A stretch of 64,000 bases of DNA, taken from positions 477,900 through 541,899 of the forward strand of contig NZ_QFZL01000004.1 in assembly GCF_003171655.1 (NCBI RefSeq). The letters run 5' to 3'. This document shows positions 44,080-54,531 of this stretch, one piece after another (within the stretch, counting starts at the first letter, position 1; every line of letters starts with the position of its first letter). The translations under genes were made by a program, and so were the position numbers. The notes under the pieces are model-generated. The model was given only the letters and a program-made list of their open reading frames with translations. It was not told the DNA's origin and ran no database searches. This stretch comes from Stakelama portus (GTDB lineage Bacteria; Pseudomonadota; Alphaproteobacteria; Sphingomonadales; Sphingomonadaceae).

Positions 44080-46068
44080 TCAGAGCCGCAGCATCGGCAG
44101 CACCGCGAGCCGCAGTCGCGTTTGATCGACGATGTAGCGGCTAATCAGAACTTGGCTCGCTAACGAGCCGCTGGCAACTGCAACTAGCGCCAGCGTTTCT
44201 GCGACAGTCCTCAAGCCGATACGCTCCGCCTGGGCGCCGATTTCGGCAAGGCGCTGGCTACCGGAACGGCTGATCGCGCGACAGCCTGTTTCAGCGATTC
44301 CCGTCAATTCGGTTGCCGCGTTCTCCACAAACGAGATGCCTGCCGGCTTGGCGTAAGGAACGGGTGCGCTGCGGTTACGCCTTGAATATATTTGGAGGAA
44401 ATCCGAGAAGCTGCGCTTCGGGGTGCTGGGTTCCTGGAAATCGAGCGAGCGCACACCATCCTCGTCGAAGAGCGCCATCGGGCGGAGTTCGAACGCTGCG
44501 CCGGCGACGGACGCTATGGCAATAACGGCACCGCTGAAGCCCGGGCGGAACACTGCAGATGCCAAGTGATCGAGATGCGCGGGGCGATCCGGGTCGTTGC
44601 CTAGCGACACGGCAAGCCATTGCCCGCCGCGATCCTCTAGAGGCCAGTGCAGTTGCTGGGCAAGATCGTCGAACCAAGGCCTCCCAGTGCGCCTTGGCCA
44701 AAGGACTACCGGCTCCTGCGCGGCAGCAGGCGCCGCCAAGCTCCCGACCAACCGGGTTCGCAGGCGTTCGGCGAGCATATCCCAGCGATCGAATGCGCAA
44801 GCCCAGTCGGGGGACAGCATGGTGGCGCCCGATATTTCCGGCGAGCTTGCCGCGCTGGTCGAGAGACGGCCCCCAGGTGATCCCGCGACGCTATCGAACC
44901 GGAATTCGGCTCGCGACACGCCGGCGAGCGTCTGCCCGCCCCAGATCGCTTCCGAGGCGAAGGCATGTCGGGGATCGAAAAACGGATCCTGGCCCGCACC
45001 GCGCGCCATTGATGCAGTGAACCAGCGGTCGCATGCAGGATCGTAGAAGTAGGCGACCGCGCCCCGCGCGCCGCCCTCCGCACGCCAGGTTTCGCCACCG
45101 GCGCCGTAGAGGTGGAGGGGCCCGACCTCGTCATAGGTCTGACGAACCGTTCCGATGAGCCCGGCACGGCGCTCGGGATCACTGACGGCCGGCAGCGCGC
45201 GAGCGAGGGCGTCCGCGGCGGCAATGGCGCCGAGGCACGCATCGGGATCGAAGCGAAAATCTCTCGTCCGGCGCTCGCGCAGCATACGCGCAATGCCCCG
45301 CAACATCGCGCTCAAGCGCGGCAACGAGTCCGCCCGCGAGGATACAGACAGAGTGAACAGCCGCTCTTCCAGCGTCAGCGGTGCCAGAGTGAGGCCATTG
45401 CGGCACGCATCGGCCAGCGCATCCCGCACTTCGCCCAGGAAGGCCTCGTCGATGCTTGCCGGTGTTTTTTCGGCTTCGGCGGAAAGTTCGCTTACCGCCA
45501 CGCCTGCGGCCTGGCGCGCCAGGATCAGCGCGGCGGCGTGAAGTGCCTTGCGCCGCGCAGATGACGCTTTGGACACCATCCCTTCGATGCCGAGTCCGCG
45601 AAGATACCGGATCTCTACGTCTTCTCCGTGAAGCGTGATGACCAATGTGGCTCCCGCATCGGAGACTTCGCCGCCATTTGCTGCGATCTCCTGCGCGGCC
45701 CGCCATGCCGCGCGACCGGCGAAGCGGATCATCACGTCTTCCGGCAGTGCCGCAATTTCGGCGGTCAGGTTCGGTACGGCATCCTCTTCCGGCACCTCTT
45801 CCTTCTGCTGCTGGAGCAGGAGGACCGCGGCGATCCGGTGACGGCAAGTGCCGGGAGCCGGGCAGGTGCAACTCGCTTTCGCGGGACCACGCGCATCGAT
45901 GCGAACCGTTTCTCCGTCCGCGGAGACGATGGCGGTCTCGCCTTCCCAGCCGCTGATCGATGCCTTTCCTTCTTCGACATCGCGCGCAGCCCGGCGAACA
46001 ATGCCTTTGTTGGCCAGTGCGGCGAGCGCGGCTTCGTCGAACGCCATCAGGATCGCCGCGAGGGTCAT
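44080..46068 (-). CDS. yehQ: SWIM zinc-finger protein, YehQ-like
   Basis: The ~662-residue protein has a SWIM zinc finger near its N-terminus: KASCTCPAPGTCRHR, with the CxC...CxH ligands at about C67, C69, C75 and H77 from this start. A long alpha/beta region of unknown function follows. SWIM domains bind nucleic acid or protein. With the four genes upstream it reproduces the E. coli yehI-L-M-P-Q set, in which YehQ is the SWIM member. ATG 46068 overlaps the VWA gene stop by ATGA; an in-frame ATG at 46089 is an alternative. Confidence 0.85.
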   Translation of the reverse strand: MTLAAILMAFDEAALAALANKGIVRRAARDVEEGKASISGWEGETAIVSADGETVRIDARGPAKASCTCPAPGTCRHRIAAVLLLQQQKEEVPEEDAVPNLTAEIAALPEDVMIRFAGRAAWRAAQEIAANGGEVSDAGATLVITLHGEDVEIRYLRGLGIEGMVSKASSARRKALHAAALILARQAAGVAVSELSAEAEKTPASIDEAFLGEVRDALADACRNGLTLAPLTLEERLFTLSVSSRADSLPRLSAMLRGIARMLRERRTRDFRFDPDACLGAIAAADALARALPAVSDPERRAGLIGTVRQTYDEVGPLHLYGAGGETWRAEGGARGAVAYFYDPACDRWFTASMARGAGQDPFFDPRHAFASEAIWGGQTLAGVSRAEFRFDSVAGSPGGRLSTSAASSPEISGATMLSPDWACAFDRWDMLAERLRTRLVGSLAAPAAAQEPVVLWPRRTGRPWFDDLAQQLHWPLEDRGGQWLAVSLGNDPDRPAHLDHLASAVFRPGFSGAVIAIASVAGAAFELRPMALFDEDGVRSLDFQEPSTPKRSFSDFLQIYSRRNRSAPVPYAKPAGISFVENAATELTGIAETGCRAISRSGSQRLAEIGAQAERIGLRTVAETLALVAVASGSLASQVLISRYIVDQTRLRLAVLPMLRL

Positions 46069-47195
46069 TCGATGATGCTCGCGATCCATTCGGCGAAACG
46101 GTCCGGTGTCAGCGCGGCGATCTTCATGCCGGCATTGGCGAGAAGCTGTGCCGTCGCGCGGTCGTAATCGGGCACGGCCTGATCATCGAGTGCGGCTAGC
46201 CCGATCAGGGTCACCCGCGCCGACGCCATCCGCCGCACCGCCGCGACCATCGGTGCAACGGGGCCGCCCTCGCAGAAATCGCTCAGCAGCACGAAGATGG
46301 TCCGGCTCGGTTGCTTGATCTGCTGTTCGCAATATTGGACCGCGCGGCCGATATCGGTGCCGCCGCCGAGCTGGACCGACATCAGCACCGAAACCGGATC
46401 GGCGACTTCGCTGGTCAGGTCCACCACTGACGTGTCGAACACGACCAGCCGCACCTCGACCGACGGCAAAGCGGAAAGGATCGCGGCCATCACGGCGGCA
46501 TAGATCACCGAACCCAGCATCGACCCCGATTGATCGACGCACAGGATGATCGTCCAGGGAAGCTGGCGGCGCGAGCGCCCGGTGAAGCGGAGCCGATCGG
46601 CAATGATTCGTTTGCGATCGGGGTCATAGTTTTTGAGATTGTCGCGGATCGTCGCGCGCCAGTCGAAATCTTGAAGCCGCTTGGTTTGGCTGCGGCGGAA
46701 GCGATTGCGGCGGCCGGAAAAGGCGCGGTCGATCGATGGCTTGAGCCGCCGGATCGTGTCCTCGACCACCTTGCGCGCGACTTCGCGAATCTTGTCCTGC
46801 ACCGCCGGGCTTGCCCGTCCCTTGAAGGCGACCAGCGCCTTCAGCAGATCGCGATTTGGTTCGAGCGAATCCAGCGTCTTGGGATCGCTCAGGAGTTCGG
46901 TCAGGCCGAGCCGATCGACCGCGTGGCTCTGGAGCATTTCGAGCACCGAGCGCGGGAACAGCTCCCGCACCTCACCGATCCAGTCGAGGGCCGATAGACG
47001 GCTGGGGTCGAGGCTGCCGAACGCGGGCTTGTGCTGCTTCAGGCCGCGCTGGGTAAGTTCGCGGGCGTAGAGATAGTCGAGCGCACGATCCATGCGCCGT
47101 TCGGAACCATCCAGCGCCGGACCGTTGAGAGCGGGATCGGCATAGCGCCCCAGCACCATCCGCCAGCGCTTGAGTTGAGGCGCATCGCCGCTCAC
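46065..47195 (-). CDS. yehP: VWA domain protein, YehP-like
   Basis: The 376-residue protein ends in a von Willebrand A domain with a complete metal-ion-dependent adhesion site: DQSGS (D221, S223, S225), T280 in QLGGGTDIG and D306 in LLSDFCEGG. The first 200 residues are basic and helical (FSGRRNRFRRSQTKRLQDFDW). VWA proteins of this sort partner with MoxR-type AAA ATPases, which is the case here two genes upstream. Length equals E. coli YehP (~378). Start overlaps the DUF5682 stop by ATGA. Confidence 0.9.
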   Translation of the reverse strand: MSGDAPQLKRWRMVLGRYADPALNGPALDGSERRMDRALDYLYARELTQRGLKQHKPAFGSLDPSRLSALDWIGEVRELFPRSVLEMLQSHAVDRLGLTELLSDPKTLDSLEPNRDLLKALVAFKGRASPAVQDKIREVARKVVEDTIRRLKPSIDRAFSGRRNRFRRSQTKRLQDFDWRATIRDNLKNYDPDRKRIIADRLRFTGRSRRQLPWTIILCVDQSGSMLGSVIYAAVMAAILSALPSVEVRLVVFDTSVVDLTSEVADPVSVLMSVQLGGGTDIGRAVQYCEQQIKQPSRTIFVLLSDFCEGGPVAPMVAAVRRMASARVTLIGLAALDDQAVPDYDRATAQLLANAGMKIAALTPDRFAEWIASIIE

Positions 47196-49570
47196 AGCAA
47201 GCCATCCGCTTCGAGCATTTCGCGGACGCGCGCATCGGCGCGAAGATTCGCAGCCACTTCGGCTTCAGGCAGATCGTGGCGGACGATCAGCGCCGCCGCA
47301 TCCTCGCCATGCCGCGCCGCAATGGCATGCGCCAGCCGGTCGATCTCGCGCGGATCGAGCGCGGCGAACGCCATGCGCAGGTGCGGCAGCAATTCGACAA
47401 AGCCGCCATCGTCGAGTGCCGACAGGACCTGATCCGCTGTCTCGATGAGTTCGGGCACACGCCACAGCAATTCGCGCGAGATTGCGATCACGCCGCGTAA
47501 CCAGGCAATCCGGCGCGCCATCTCGGGATAAGCGGCCCGCAACTCGCCCGACAGCCGCGCAGCGAATTCCGCGTCGTCTATCCTGCCCGCAAGCAACGCC
47601 AGTGCCGCGACCGCGCCCGCCAGCGCCGGATCGAGTTCGGTGTCGAGCAACGCGGCTATCGCCTCGTCGAACAGGACCGGATCGAGCGCGCGCAAGGACT
47701 CGTCGGCAAGCCCGGTCGCTTCGCGAAGCACCACCAGCGCATCGAGGGTCGCCGCGATACGATCCTCTCCCGCGTTGGCGAGATCGGGCAGAAGGTAGAG
47801 CGCACGCCGCCACGTCGTGCCGACCAGGCTCTCGATCTCCGCGCTATTGTCGAACCCCAACGCAGCGCGGCCGCGCCATAATCCAATCAGGTCGCGCAGT
47901 GCCGCGGCGACCGAAGCGAGGTCGGCGTCTCGCACGATATCGGCTTCGATCACGGGCAACACGCGCTCCGCATATGCGGCTATGCCGGCCTGGCAGGCGG
48001 CAGCGAACAGATCGATGGCGGCGCTGGCGTTGCCGCCCATTCCCTGCGCTTCGAGTGCGGCGAGGCGGCGGTTGAGTTCGGCGGCAAGCGCTTCTTCGAT
48101 CGTGTCACCGTCCGCCGCACGTTCGATCAGCCGGGCCTCGAACAGTGGCGACCACATGATCGACCAATGCTCGATCAACCGGTCGAGATCGACGCCCGAG
48201 CGAAAATCGGGGCCGCCGGTGCGCTGCGCGAACCCTGTCTCGAGGAACACCGTAGCATGTAGAAAGCGGCTCGCAGCACGGTGGCGCGGTTTGCGGTAGA
48301 TATCGAGTTCGCGATTGCGCCGTTCGCCATCATCGACGCGAAAGCCAAGCGCGCGTGCGCGCTGCCGGACCGCTTCGACCAGCGGCGGCGAACCCGCAGA
48401 AGCCGGGACGTCGCCGATTGCCGAGCCGGTGAGGAAGGCCACCAGTTCGGCCATCACCGGACTGGCGTCGCCGGCTTCCTCGCCCTTCAGGAAGGTCGAG
48501 TGGCAGGCGTCGATCAGGTCATCGCGCAACGGCCCCGGGCGTCCGCGAAGCTCCGCCAGCCGATGCGCGTTCTCCAGCGTCGCGACCAATATCGGCACCG
48601 CCGTCCAGGCGCCGAGCAGCGCGGTGCGCAGATGGGCAGCGAAATCGGTGATCAACCGGTGCGCGAGCTTGTCGAAAGGGGCAGCTTCTCCTGCCGCCAC
48701 GGTCTGCCACAGGCCTTCGTAATAGGCCGGAAGCGGAAGGCCCGCCCCATAGCCGGTCAGCGCGTTAAGCTGCCGATAGCCATAGCGGATCAGATAGGGT
48801 GACCGCTCCGCCTTGCCGCGTGAGGGAGCCGCGACGTTTTCCAGTCTCGGTAGTGCCTCGGCCAGTGCCGGCGCGTGAAAGCCGCCGACCACAGTGAGTA
48901 TCGGCCCTTTGATCTCGCGCCGCGCCTGGGCGAGATGCGCGACCATCCGCGTCTCGCGGACGACTGTGCCGTCCGCTTCCATCGTCGTCGTGGCAGTGCT
49001 TTCGCGCATATGGCTGCAATAACGCCCGACATCGCCGAAGAATCGGCGCCAGTCCGCCTCTCCGATCCTCGCCTCAAACAACTGGTCCCAGACCTCGTTG
49101 CCATCACGGCAACCCAGGCGATCGGCCAGCGCCCGCACATAATCGCTGCTGTCGAACGCCCACTCGTCGAGCGCGAGTGGCTGGATGGGGTCGAGTGGAT
49201 TCGAATCGTCCTCACGCATTGCCTTGTCGGTCGCCGGCAGGTCGATGAAGCGGACCGGCACGCCGCGTGCTGCGCCTTCCTGGAGCGCGACATATTCAGG
49301 GCTATGCGCACAGAATGGGAAATAGCTCGCGCCGCGAACAGGCCCTTCGAGGATCGACACAATCGCGACCGGGGGCCGCGTCTCCGCATGCGTCAGCAAT
49401 GGAATCAGCGGGTCATAATCGTCGGGCCCCTCGATCAAGATGGCGGCCGGACCGATTTCCGCGATCATGGCCTTCAGATGCCAGGCACAGGCCGGGCTAT
49501 GGTGCCGGATCGGCGCGATGTGGACGTCGCACTCCAGGTCTGACAGCAGGATTGCCGCATCCTCGGGCAT
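47192..49570 (-). CDS. yehM: DUF5682 family protein, YehM-like
   Basis: The ~792-residue protein begins with the family core HIAPIRHHSPACAWHLK and AILIEGPDDYDPLIPLL. Later it contains ILTVVGGFHAPALAEALP, which together resemble the TraB/erythromycin-esterase-like layout of histidine and glutamate motifs. The last 400 residues are helical and leucine/alanine-rich. Activity is unknown. It sits between the MoxR ATPase and VWA genes as in the yeh operon. ATG 49570 is chosen because it starts just before the conserved core and 20 bp after the MoxR stop; an in-frame start at 49636 would overlap MoxR by 46 bp. Confidence 0.85.
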   Translation of the reverse strand: MPEDAAILLSDLECDVHIAPIRHHSPACAWHLKAMIAEIGPAAILIEGPDDYDPLIPLLTHAETRPPVAIVSILEGPVRGASYFPFCAHSPEYVALQEGAARGVPVRFIDLPATDKAMREDDSNPLDPIQPLALDEWAFDSSDYVRALADRLGCRDGNEVWDQLFEARIGEADWRRFFGDVGRYCSHMRESTATTTMEADGTVVRETRMVAHLAQARREIKGPILTVVGGFHAPALAEALPRLENVAAPSRGKAERSPYLIRYGYRQLNALTGYGAGLPLPAYYEGLWQTVAAGEAAPFDKLAHRLITDFAAHLRTALLGAWTAVPILVATLENAHRLAELRGRPGPLRDDLIDACHSTFLKGEEAGDASPVMAELVAFLTGSAIGDVPASAGSPPLVEAVRQRARALGFRVDDGERRNRELDIYRKPRHRAASRFLHATVFLETGFAQRTGGPDFRSGVDLDRLIEHWSIMWSPLFEARLIERAADGDTIEEALAAELNRRLAALEAQGMGGNASAAIDLFAAACQAGIAAYAERVLPVIEADIVRDADLASVAAALRDLIGLWRGRAALGFDNSAEIESLVGTTWRRALYLLPDLANAGEDRIAATLDALVVLREATGLADESLRALDPVLFDEAIAALLDTELDPALAGAVAALALLAGRIDDAEFAARLSGELRAAYPEMARRIAWLRGVIAISRELLWRVPELIETADQVLSALDDGGFVELLPHLRMAFAALDPREIDRLAHAIAARHGEDAAALIVRHDLPEAEVAANLRADARVREMLEADGLL

Positions 49571-49590
49571 ATAGGAGTTCGGGGCGCAGC

Positions 49591-50685
49591 TCAGGTCAGG
49601 CGCAGCGCGCGCGCCGCCTGATAGAAGTCCCGCCACGGCCCGCTCCGCGCCGAACGTTCCTTCACGACATGATCGAGATAAGCCTTGAAGCGCTTGCCGT
49701 CCTCGGGCTCGTCCTTGATGATCACTCCCTGGATTTGCCGCGCCAGATGCGCGCCGGTGAGCTTGCCATTGTCCAGGAACGCCGCCTCCAGCGCCGCCGC
49801 ATGAAGCACATTTACTGCCTCCGCGGTCGACATCACCGCTTCGGGCCGGGTAAGGCTCGCACCCTCCTTCGTGCGGCCGCTGCGCAGATCCTGGAAGGTC
49901 TGCACGAGGATGTCCGCGACATCGGCACCCACATCGACCTTCACGCCGGCGGGGCCGAGCCGCTCGCCCAATTGCTTGAGCACCAGTTCGAGCTCGTGCG
50001 CCGGGTCGGCAATCGGATGGACCGTCTCGAAATTGAGCCGCCGCTTGAGCGCGCTCGACATCTCGTGCACGCCGCGATCACGCAAATTGGCGGTGCCGAT
50101 GACGTTGAATCCGGGAACGGCGCGCACCGCCTGCTCGGCGCCAAGCTCGGGAACCGCGAGCGCCTTTTCCGACAGGATCGAGATCAGTGCATCCTGGACC
50201 TCGGGTGGGCACCGCGTAATCTCTTCGAACCGCACGATCTTGCCCGTGCGCATCGCTGTAAGCACGGGCGATGGGACCAGTGCCTTCTCGCTCGGCCCTT
50301 CAGCCAGCAGCAGCGCGTAATTCCAGCCGTAGCGCAGATGATCCTCAGTAGTGCCGGCCGAACCCTGCACGACCAGCGCTGAATCGTTGCTGATCGCCGC
50401 CGCCAGCAGTTCCGACAGCATCGATTTTGCTGTGCCGGGTTCCCCGACCAGCATCAGCCCCTGATTGCTCATCAGGCTGACGATCGCGCGATCTACCAGC
50501 GGATCGTCGCCATAGAATTTGCGGACGACGCCCAGCTTGGGGTCGCCCAGAATGAACCGCCGCACCGCCCGGGCCGACAAGACCCAACCCCGAGGGCGCG
50601 GCGAATCGTCGGCTTGCGCCAGCTTCGCCAGTTCGTCGGAGTAGCGTTCTTCCGCCGGCGCGCGCAGTGCGGTTTCGGTCACCAT
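49591..50685 (-). CDS. yehL: MoxR-type AAA+ ATPase, YehL-like
   Basis: The ~364-residue AAA+ protein has Walker A GEPGTAKS (about residues 81-88 from this start), Walker B KIVRFEEITRC, sensor 1 GFNVIGTANLRDRG and an arginine-finger region SSALKRRLNFE. MoxR ATPases act with VWA proteins as chaperone-like remodelers of a target complex. Length fits E. coli YehL (~362). ATG 50685 is preferred because GAAGGCGGG lies just before it; ATG 50703 has no ribosome site. It overlaps the DUF4132 gene end by a few bases. Confidence 0.92.
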   Translation of the reverse strand: MVTETALRAPAEERYSDELAKLAQADDSPRPRGWVLSARAVRRFILGDPKLGVVRKFYGDDPLVDRAIVSLMSNQGLMLVGEPGTAKSMLSELLAAAISNDSALVVQGSAGTTEDHLRYGWNYALLLAEGPSEKALVPSPVLTAMRTGKIVRFEEITRCPPEVQDALISILSEKALAVPELGAEQAVRAVPGFNVIGTANLRDRGVHEMSSALKRRLNFETVHPIADPAHELELVLKQLGERLGPAGVKVDVGADVADILVQTFQDLRSGRTKEGASLTRPEAVMSTAEAVNVLHAAALEAAFLDNGKLTGAHLARQIQGVIIKDEPEDGKRFKAYLDHVVKERSARSGPWRDFYQAARALRLT

Positions 50686-53600
50686 CCCGCCTTCTTCTCC
50701 CATGCCGGATCAAAACCGGTTCCGGCCGCCGCGATACGATGCAATGCCTTCCAACTTTCGGTGACCAGCACCGGCGGAACGTCCTTCAGCGGCACGCCAT
50801 TCCCGTGCCATCCTCCGCGCCGCAGCTTCACGAAACGCAATTGCTGGAGCGCTGCGGGGATATTCTCCTCGGGCAATGGACTGCCGGTAAACTCGATCTG
50901 TGCGACGATCTTTGCGGATTCATAGCGGCGCTCATAGGTCATGAAGACCCCGCCATCCGCGGCAGCGCCGCGGACAAACCCCGCCTTGTTGGCGGTTCCG
51001 CGCAGCTTGAAGGTCTCGATCATCCAGCCCAAGCGATCGTCGATCGAGGTCTTGTCGCCGTCCTCCTCGGCAAGCTTGGGCAGGTCCTCTTCGAATTGTG
51101 CGAACGGAGAGGTGACTTCATAGTCGGAGAGATGCGCGCGCCATGCCGCCGCCTCGCTCGCGGTGACTAGGCTCGAATGCGCGAGTTGCACCTGCGCCAT
51201 GGAGTCGATCGCGATTTCGCTATCGTTCACGTCGCTCAGCGTGCCGTCATCGAGGGGGCGAAACAACGCGCATGACTTTCCGTCGCCATCGATCCCGATC
51301 CAGACCAGCCGACGCACCAACCGCCCGACAATCGGGTGACGTAGCAAATACCGCTCCCAATCGTCGATCGACCAGCGCCGTTCGAGGCACATCGCCTCAT
51401 ATAGCCGTTCTGTCTGTGCGATGACGGCCTGTTTGAGCTCTTTCCGCGCAGTCGCGACCTGCTTCTTCGCCTCGGCGATCAGCGGCTTTTCGTTTTCGTT
51501 GCGCGGACTGGGGAGCGCCTTGGCGGGTTGCCCGGAGGGATTGAGAAGCACCAGCGCATCCTGCGCATCGAGCACCAGCTGGAACGTTCGACCTTCGCCG
51601 CAATCCAGCTCGCATACGCCCCGCTCGTCGAGCCCGGCCGTCGGGATCGTGCGATCGGCCAGTTCCTCCGGCGTCCAGCCCCGCCGTTCGGCAATGCGTT
51701 CGATCAGCGCCGCGGCATGCTCCTGCACCGTCCGCGCCTTGAAGCGGTTCGCGGTGGAAAGCACGACCTGGATCGCCGCCGGCGCCGAGCTTGCGGCCAG
51801 GACTTCGAGCAGCGCCTTGTCCTGCGAGATGCGGGCGCCATGATCCTTCAGGAAGCTCCGCACCGCCGCGGCCGCATCCGCACCCTCGGCCTGCGTAGCC
51901 AGCGCGAGCACGCCCTTGCTATCGTTCGCGCTGCCGAAATACTCGCCCATCTTGGTGCGCTTCAGCATCGCGAACAGTTTGTCACGGTCCGTCACATAAT
52001 ATTCCGCATATCGCGGGTTTTGCCGCACTGCCTGTTGGTTCTGGCTCAGCACCGATGCTACATTGGCGGCGGCATAGGCATTGCCCTCATCCTCAGTGGG
52101 CCGCCGCGTATCGTGCTCGATCCAGCTGCGCAGCACGAACAAGCTAAATCGGCGCGCATCCTCCTTCACCAAACGGTCCAGCCAGAGATCGAGCAACGCA
52201 TTGCTCCCGGGCTGTTTCAGCTTGTGCGCCAGCACCACCCACCACCGCACGATCTTTGGATCGACAGCCTTTCCATCCTGCCAATGCAGGCGCGGCAACA
52301 GATCGAACGGAAACCATTCGAGGCCCTTGGTTGAAGCCTTAGCGAGCCCGGCTTCGGCATCCTTCAGCAGCCCTTTAGGATCGAAGCAGTCGGAAACGTC
52401 ATCACCCAGCTTTTGCAGCGCGGTGATGATCGCGGCGCGCGCGATCTCGCTCTTTTCCTTTTTCAGCGCCTTACGTAGCGCCGGGATGCCGGAAGTCGTG
52501 CCCCGCGCGGCAAGCCAATCGGCCGCGCCCGCACGAGCTTCCTGCTTGCCGTCGCCGAGCAGGTCGATGATCGCGGCATCAATATTCGGCGCGCCGCTAA
52601 GCAGGTTTCGCGCCTGCAATCGCAACGTCTTCTGCGATCCCGTGGCGATCGTCATCAGCGGGATCATGTAGCGATGCGGCACCTTGGGCAGCGTTTCAAG
52701 CAGGTCGAGCGCATTCGAGGCCTGCAATACCGGCTGGTGTTTCTGCGGCGCGAGGCCAAGCGCTTCATCGATCCCGTCAAAGGCCTCGGCAACCTGAGGC
52801 CATAGCAATTCCCGATCGATATTTGCGAGGGAGGCCTGCCACGCGACTTGGAGATGTTCGATTACGGGAGGGTTACCACCCATCTCGACCCACAAATCGG
52901 CGGCGATCTGGAAATCCGAGCTGGTCTTGATCCGCCGTTGCAGTTCCTGCGCTGCGGCGTGCCCAAAGCCGCCGCCGAGCATAGGGAGGAACGTCCAGCC
53001 GGCGTCATGCCGCAGGCTCGCGATCAGATGCCGGATTGTCACCGATGGGTGCGCGAAGAAGGCATCGATCCCGCTGCGATCCCACTTCACGAACTGGTGG
53101 GTCCACAGGAGCCCGCTCACCCCGATGCGCGGATGATTGCTCGTCACCTTGCCGGACTTTTCGATCCAGCCGCGAAAATCCGCCACATCACGATCGCTGA
53201 CGACGATGCGATGACGGCTCCAGTGGTTGGGTTCATGACGATGTGCTTCGCGCAACGCGAGTGTTGCGGCGTTGTAACTGCGAATAGCCGACTGCAGGTG
53301 GACAAATGCGTCGTCCGTGATGCGCCCAAGCTCCGGTAGCGGCGCGCGTGGGGGGAGCGAAACCGTCGACCCATCGAGCGCGACATAGCCACGTTCCCAG
53401 GGGCCGACCGCTGGTTTCGGGCCTTCGCCAAGCTCCACATTGGCCAAGGCGCGATTTAGGGCATCCTTTGGGCGCTTTTCCGCTTCCACCTTGTTCCAGC
53501 CTTTGAGCAAGGCGGAGGAATTGGTTCCCAAGGCGCCCAGTGCCAAGGTTATGAGCTCGACCCGGATGCCGGGACTCGACTTCGAATATCTCTCGTCAAG

Positions 53601-54374
53601 CGCGGTAGTCAGGGCATCGCGCGGCGCTGCGGTGAGCGCCTTCATCGCCGCGGCTCTCACCGTTTTGGCGGCCGATGTTCCATACTCGACCAGAAGATCG
53701 AGGTAGTGTGAAGCCAGATCAAAACGGCCGATCGCATGCGCCAGTTCGGCGCGGCCCGGCGCATCGAGCTTCGATTGATGCTCGGTTACCAAAGCGACGT
53801 GCGAGCCCAGCCAATTGGCGACGCCACCGAACATCTCGGTGCTGTGCGTGGTCCCATAGGATACGCCCGGCCCCGGATGGAAAAGCACATCCAGGACGGC
53901 GGAGGCATCGGCATCTCCCGCCACCGCCAGAGAAGCAAGTCGGCCCACGGAGCAGAGCGCCTTGGTGCGATTGTTGCCGGCATCTCTCGATATCGCGTGA
54001 CGGAACCAGTCAGGCGCGTTCTTGGTGCCGAACGTTCCCCAATGCCCGCCCTGAGGCAACGGGTCGAGCGCAGCCATCGCCTGACCAAAGCGAACGAGGA
54101 CATCGAGTTCCACACCGCCGTCAGCCAGCATGTGCACTACTGGGGAGGGACCGCCGCCATATCTGCCCGGCCTGTTCTTCCAGGCTGATACAACTGCAGG
54201 GGTTCCGAGCGTGGACAGGACCGATCCACCATCGCCAATGCCGACGAACGTCACGGTTTTGCGCATCAGGCCCGGACTTGCCCGATCAAGCACCGCAAAG
54301 TGCTTCTCCAGCCGCGCATCGCTGAATGCGGCCAATGGCCCAGCGCCAAAAATCACACTGAACAAGCGCCGCAT
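50679..54374 (-). CDS. yehI: DUF4132 family protein, YehI-like
   Basis: The 1231-residue protein has a helical, HEAT-like repeat N-terminal and central region (for example IDAAIIDLLGDGKQEARAGAADWLAARG near 600) and a C-terminal DUF4132 domain (about 1000-1200) with ERRWSIDDWERYLLRHPIVGRLVRRLVWIG, given here only as the segment WERYLLRHPIVGRLVRRLVW, and FVKLRRGGWHGNGVPLKDVPPV. E. coli YehI is the DUF4132 member of the yeh cluster, at ~1210 residues. It is first in the five-gene minus-strand operon; a possible promoter lies in 54375-54531. Biochemical role unknown. Confidence 0.87.
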   Translation of the reverse strand: MRRLFSVIFGAGPLAAFSDARLEKHFAVLDRASPGLMRKTVTFVGIGDGGSVLSTLGTPAVVSAWKNRPGRYGGGPSPVVHMLADGGVELDVLVRFGQAMAALDPLPQGGHWGTFGTKNAPDWFRHAISRDAGNNRTKALCSVGRLASLAVAGDADASAVLDVLFHPGPGVSYGTTHSTEMFGGVANWLGSHVALVTEHQSKLDAPGRAELAHAIGRFDLASHYLDLLVEYGTSAAKTVRAAAMKALTAAPRDALTTALDERYSKSSPGIRVELITLALGALGTNSSALLKGWNKVEAEKRPKDALNRALANVELGEGPKPAVGPWERGYVALDGSTVSLPPRAPLPELGRITDDAFVHLQSAIRSYNAATLALREAHRHEPNHWSRHRIVVSDRDVADFRGWIEKSGKVTSNHPRIGVSGLLWTHQFVKWDRSGIDAFFAHPSVTIRHLIASLRHDAGWTFLPMLGGGFGHAAAQELQRRIKTSSDFQIAADLWVEMGGNPPVIEHLQVAWQASLANIDRELLWPQVAEAFDGIDEALGLAPQKHQPVLQASNALDLLETLPKVPHRYMIPLMTIATGSQKTLRLQARNLLSGAPNIDAAIIDLLGDGKQEARAGAADWLAARGTTSGIPALRKALKKEKSEIARAAIITALQKLGDDVSDCFDPKGLLKDAEAGLAKASTKGLEWFPFDLLPRLHWQDGKAVDPKIVRWWVVLAHKLKQPGSNALLDLWLDRLVKEDARRFSLFVLRSWIEHDTRRPTEDEGNAYAAANVASVLSQNQQAVRQNPRYAEYYVTDRDKLFAMLKRTKMGEYFGSANDSKGVLALATQAEGADAAAAVRSFLKDHGARISQDKALLEVLAASSAPAAIQVVLSTANRFKARTVQEHAAALIERIAERRGWTPEELADRTIPTAGLDERGVCELDCGEGRTFQLVLDAQDALVLLNPSGQPAKALPSPRNENEKPLIAEAKKQVATARKELKQAVIAQTERLYEAMCLERRWSIDDWERYLLRHPIVGRLVRRLVWIGIDGDGKSCALFRPLDDGTLSDVNDSEIAIDSMAQVQLAHSSLVTASEAAAWRAHLSDYEVTSPFAQFEEDLPKLAEEDGDKTSIDDRLGWMIETFKLRGTANKAGFVRGAAADGGVFMTYERRYESAKIVAQIEFTGSPLPEENIPAALQQLRFVKLRRGGWHGNGVPLKDVPPVLVTESWKALHRIAAAGTGFDPAWEKKAGW

Positions 54375-54531
54375 CGACGATCCCCCTTGGTCTCGACTGT
54401 AATCGACAGCCGGAGCGAAGGGCTAGCACTATTCCGCACTCAGACACCCGGCCACACGACAGGTTCGATTTGGCCTTCCCGTTAAGGGCTAGCGATGCGC
54501 ATAGTCCTAGCCGAGCGGGGTAGATGAGCAA

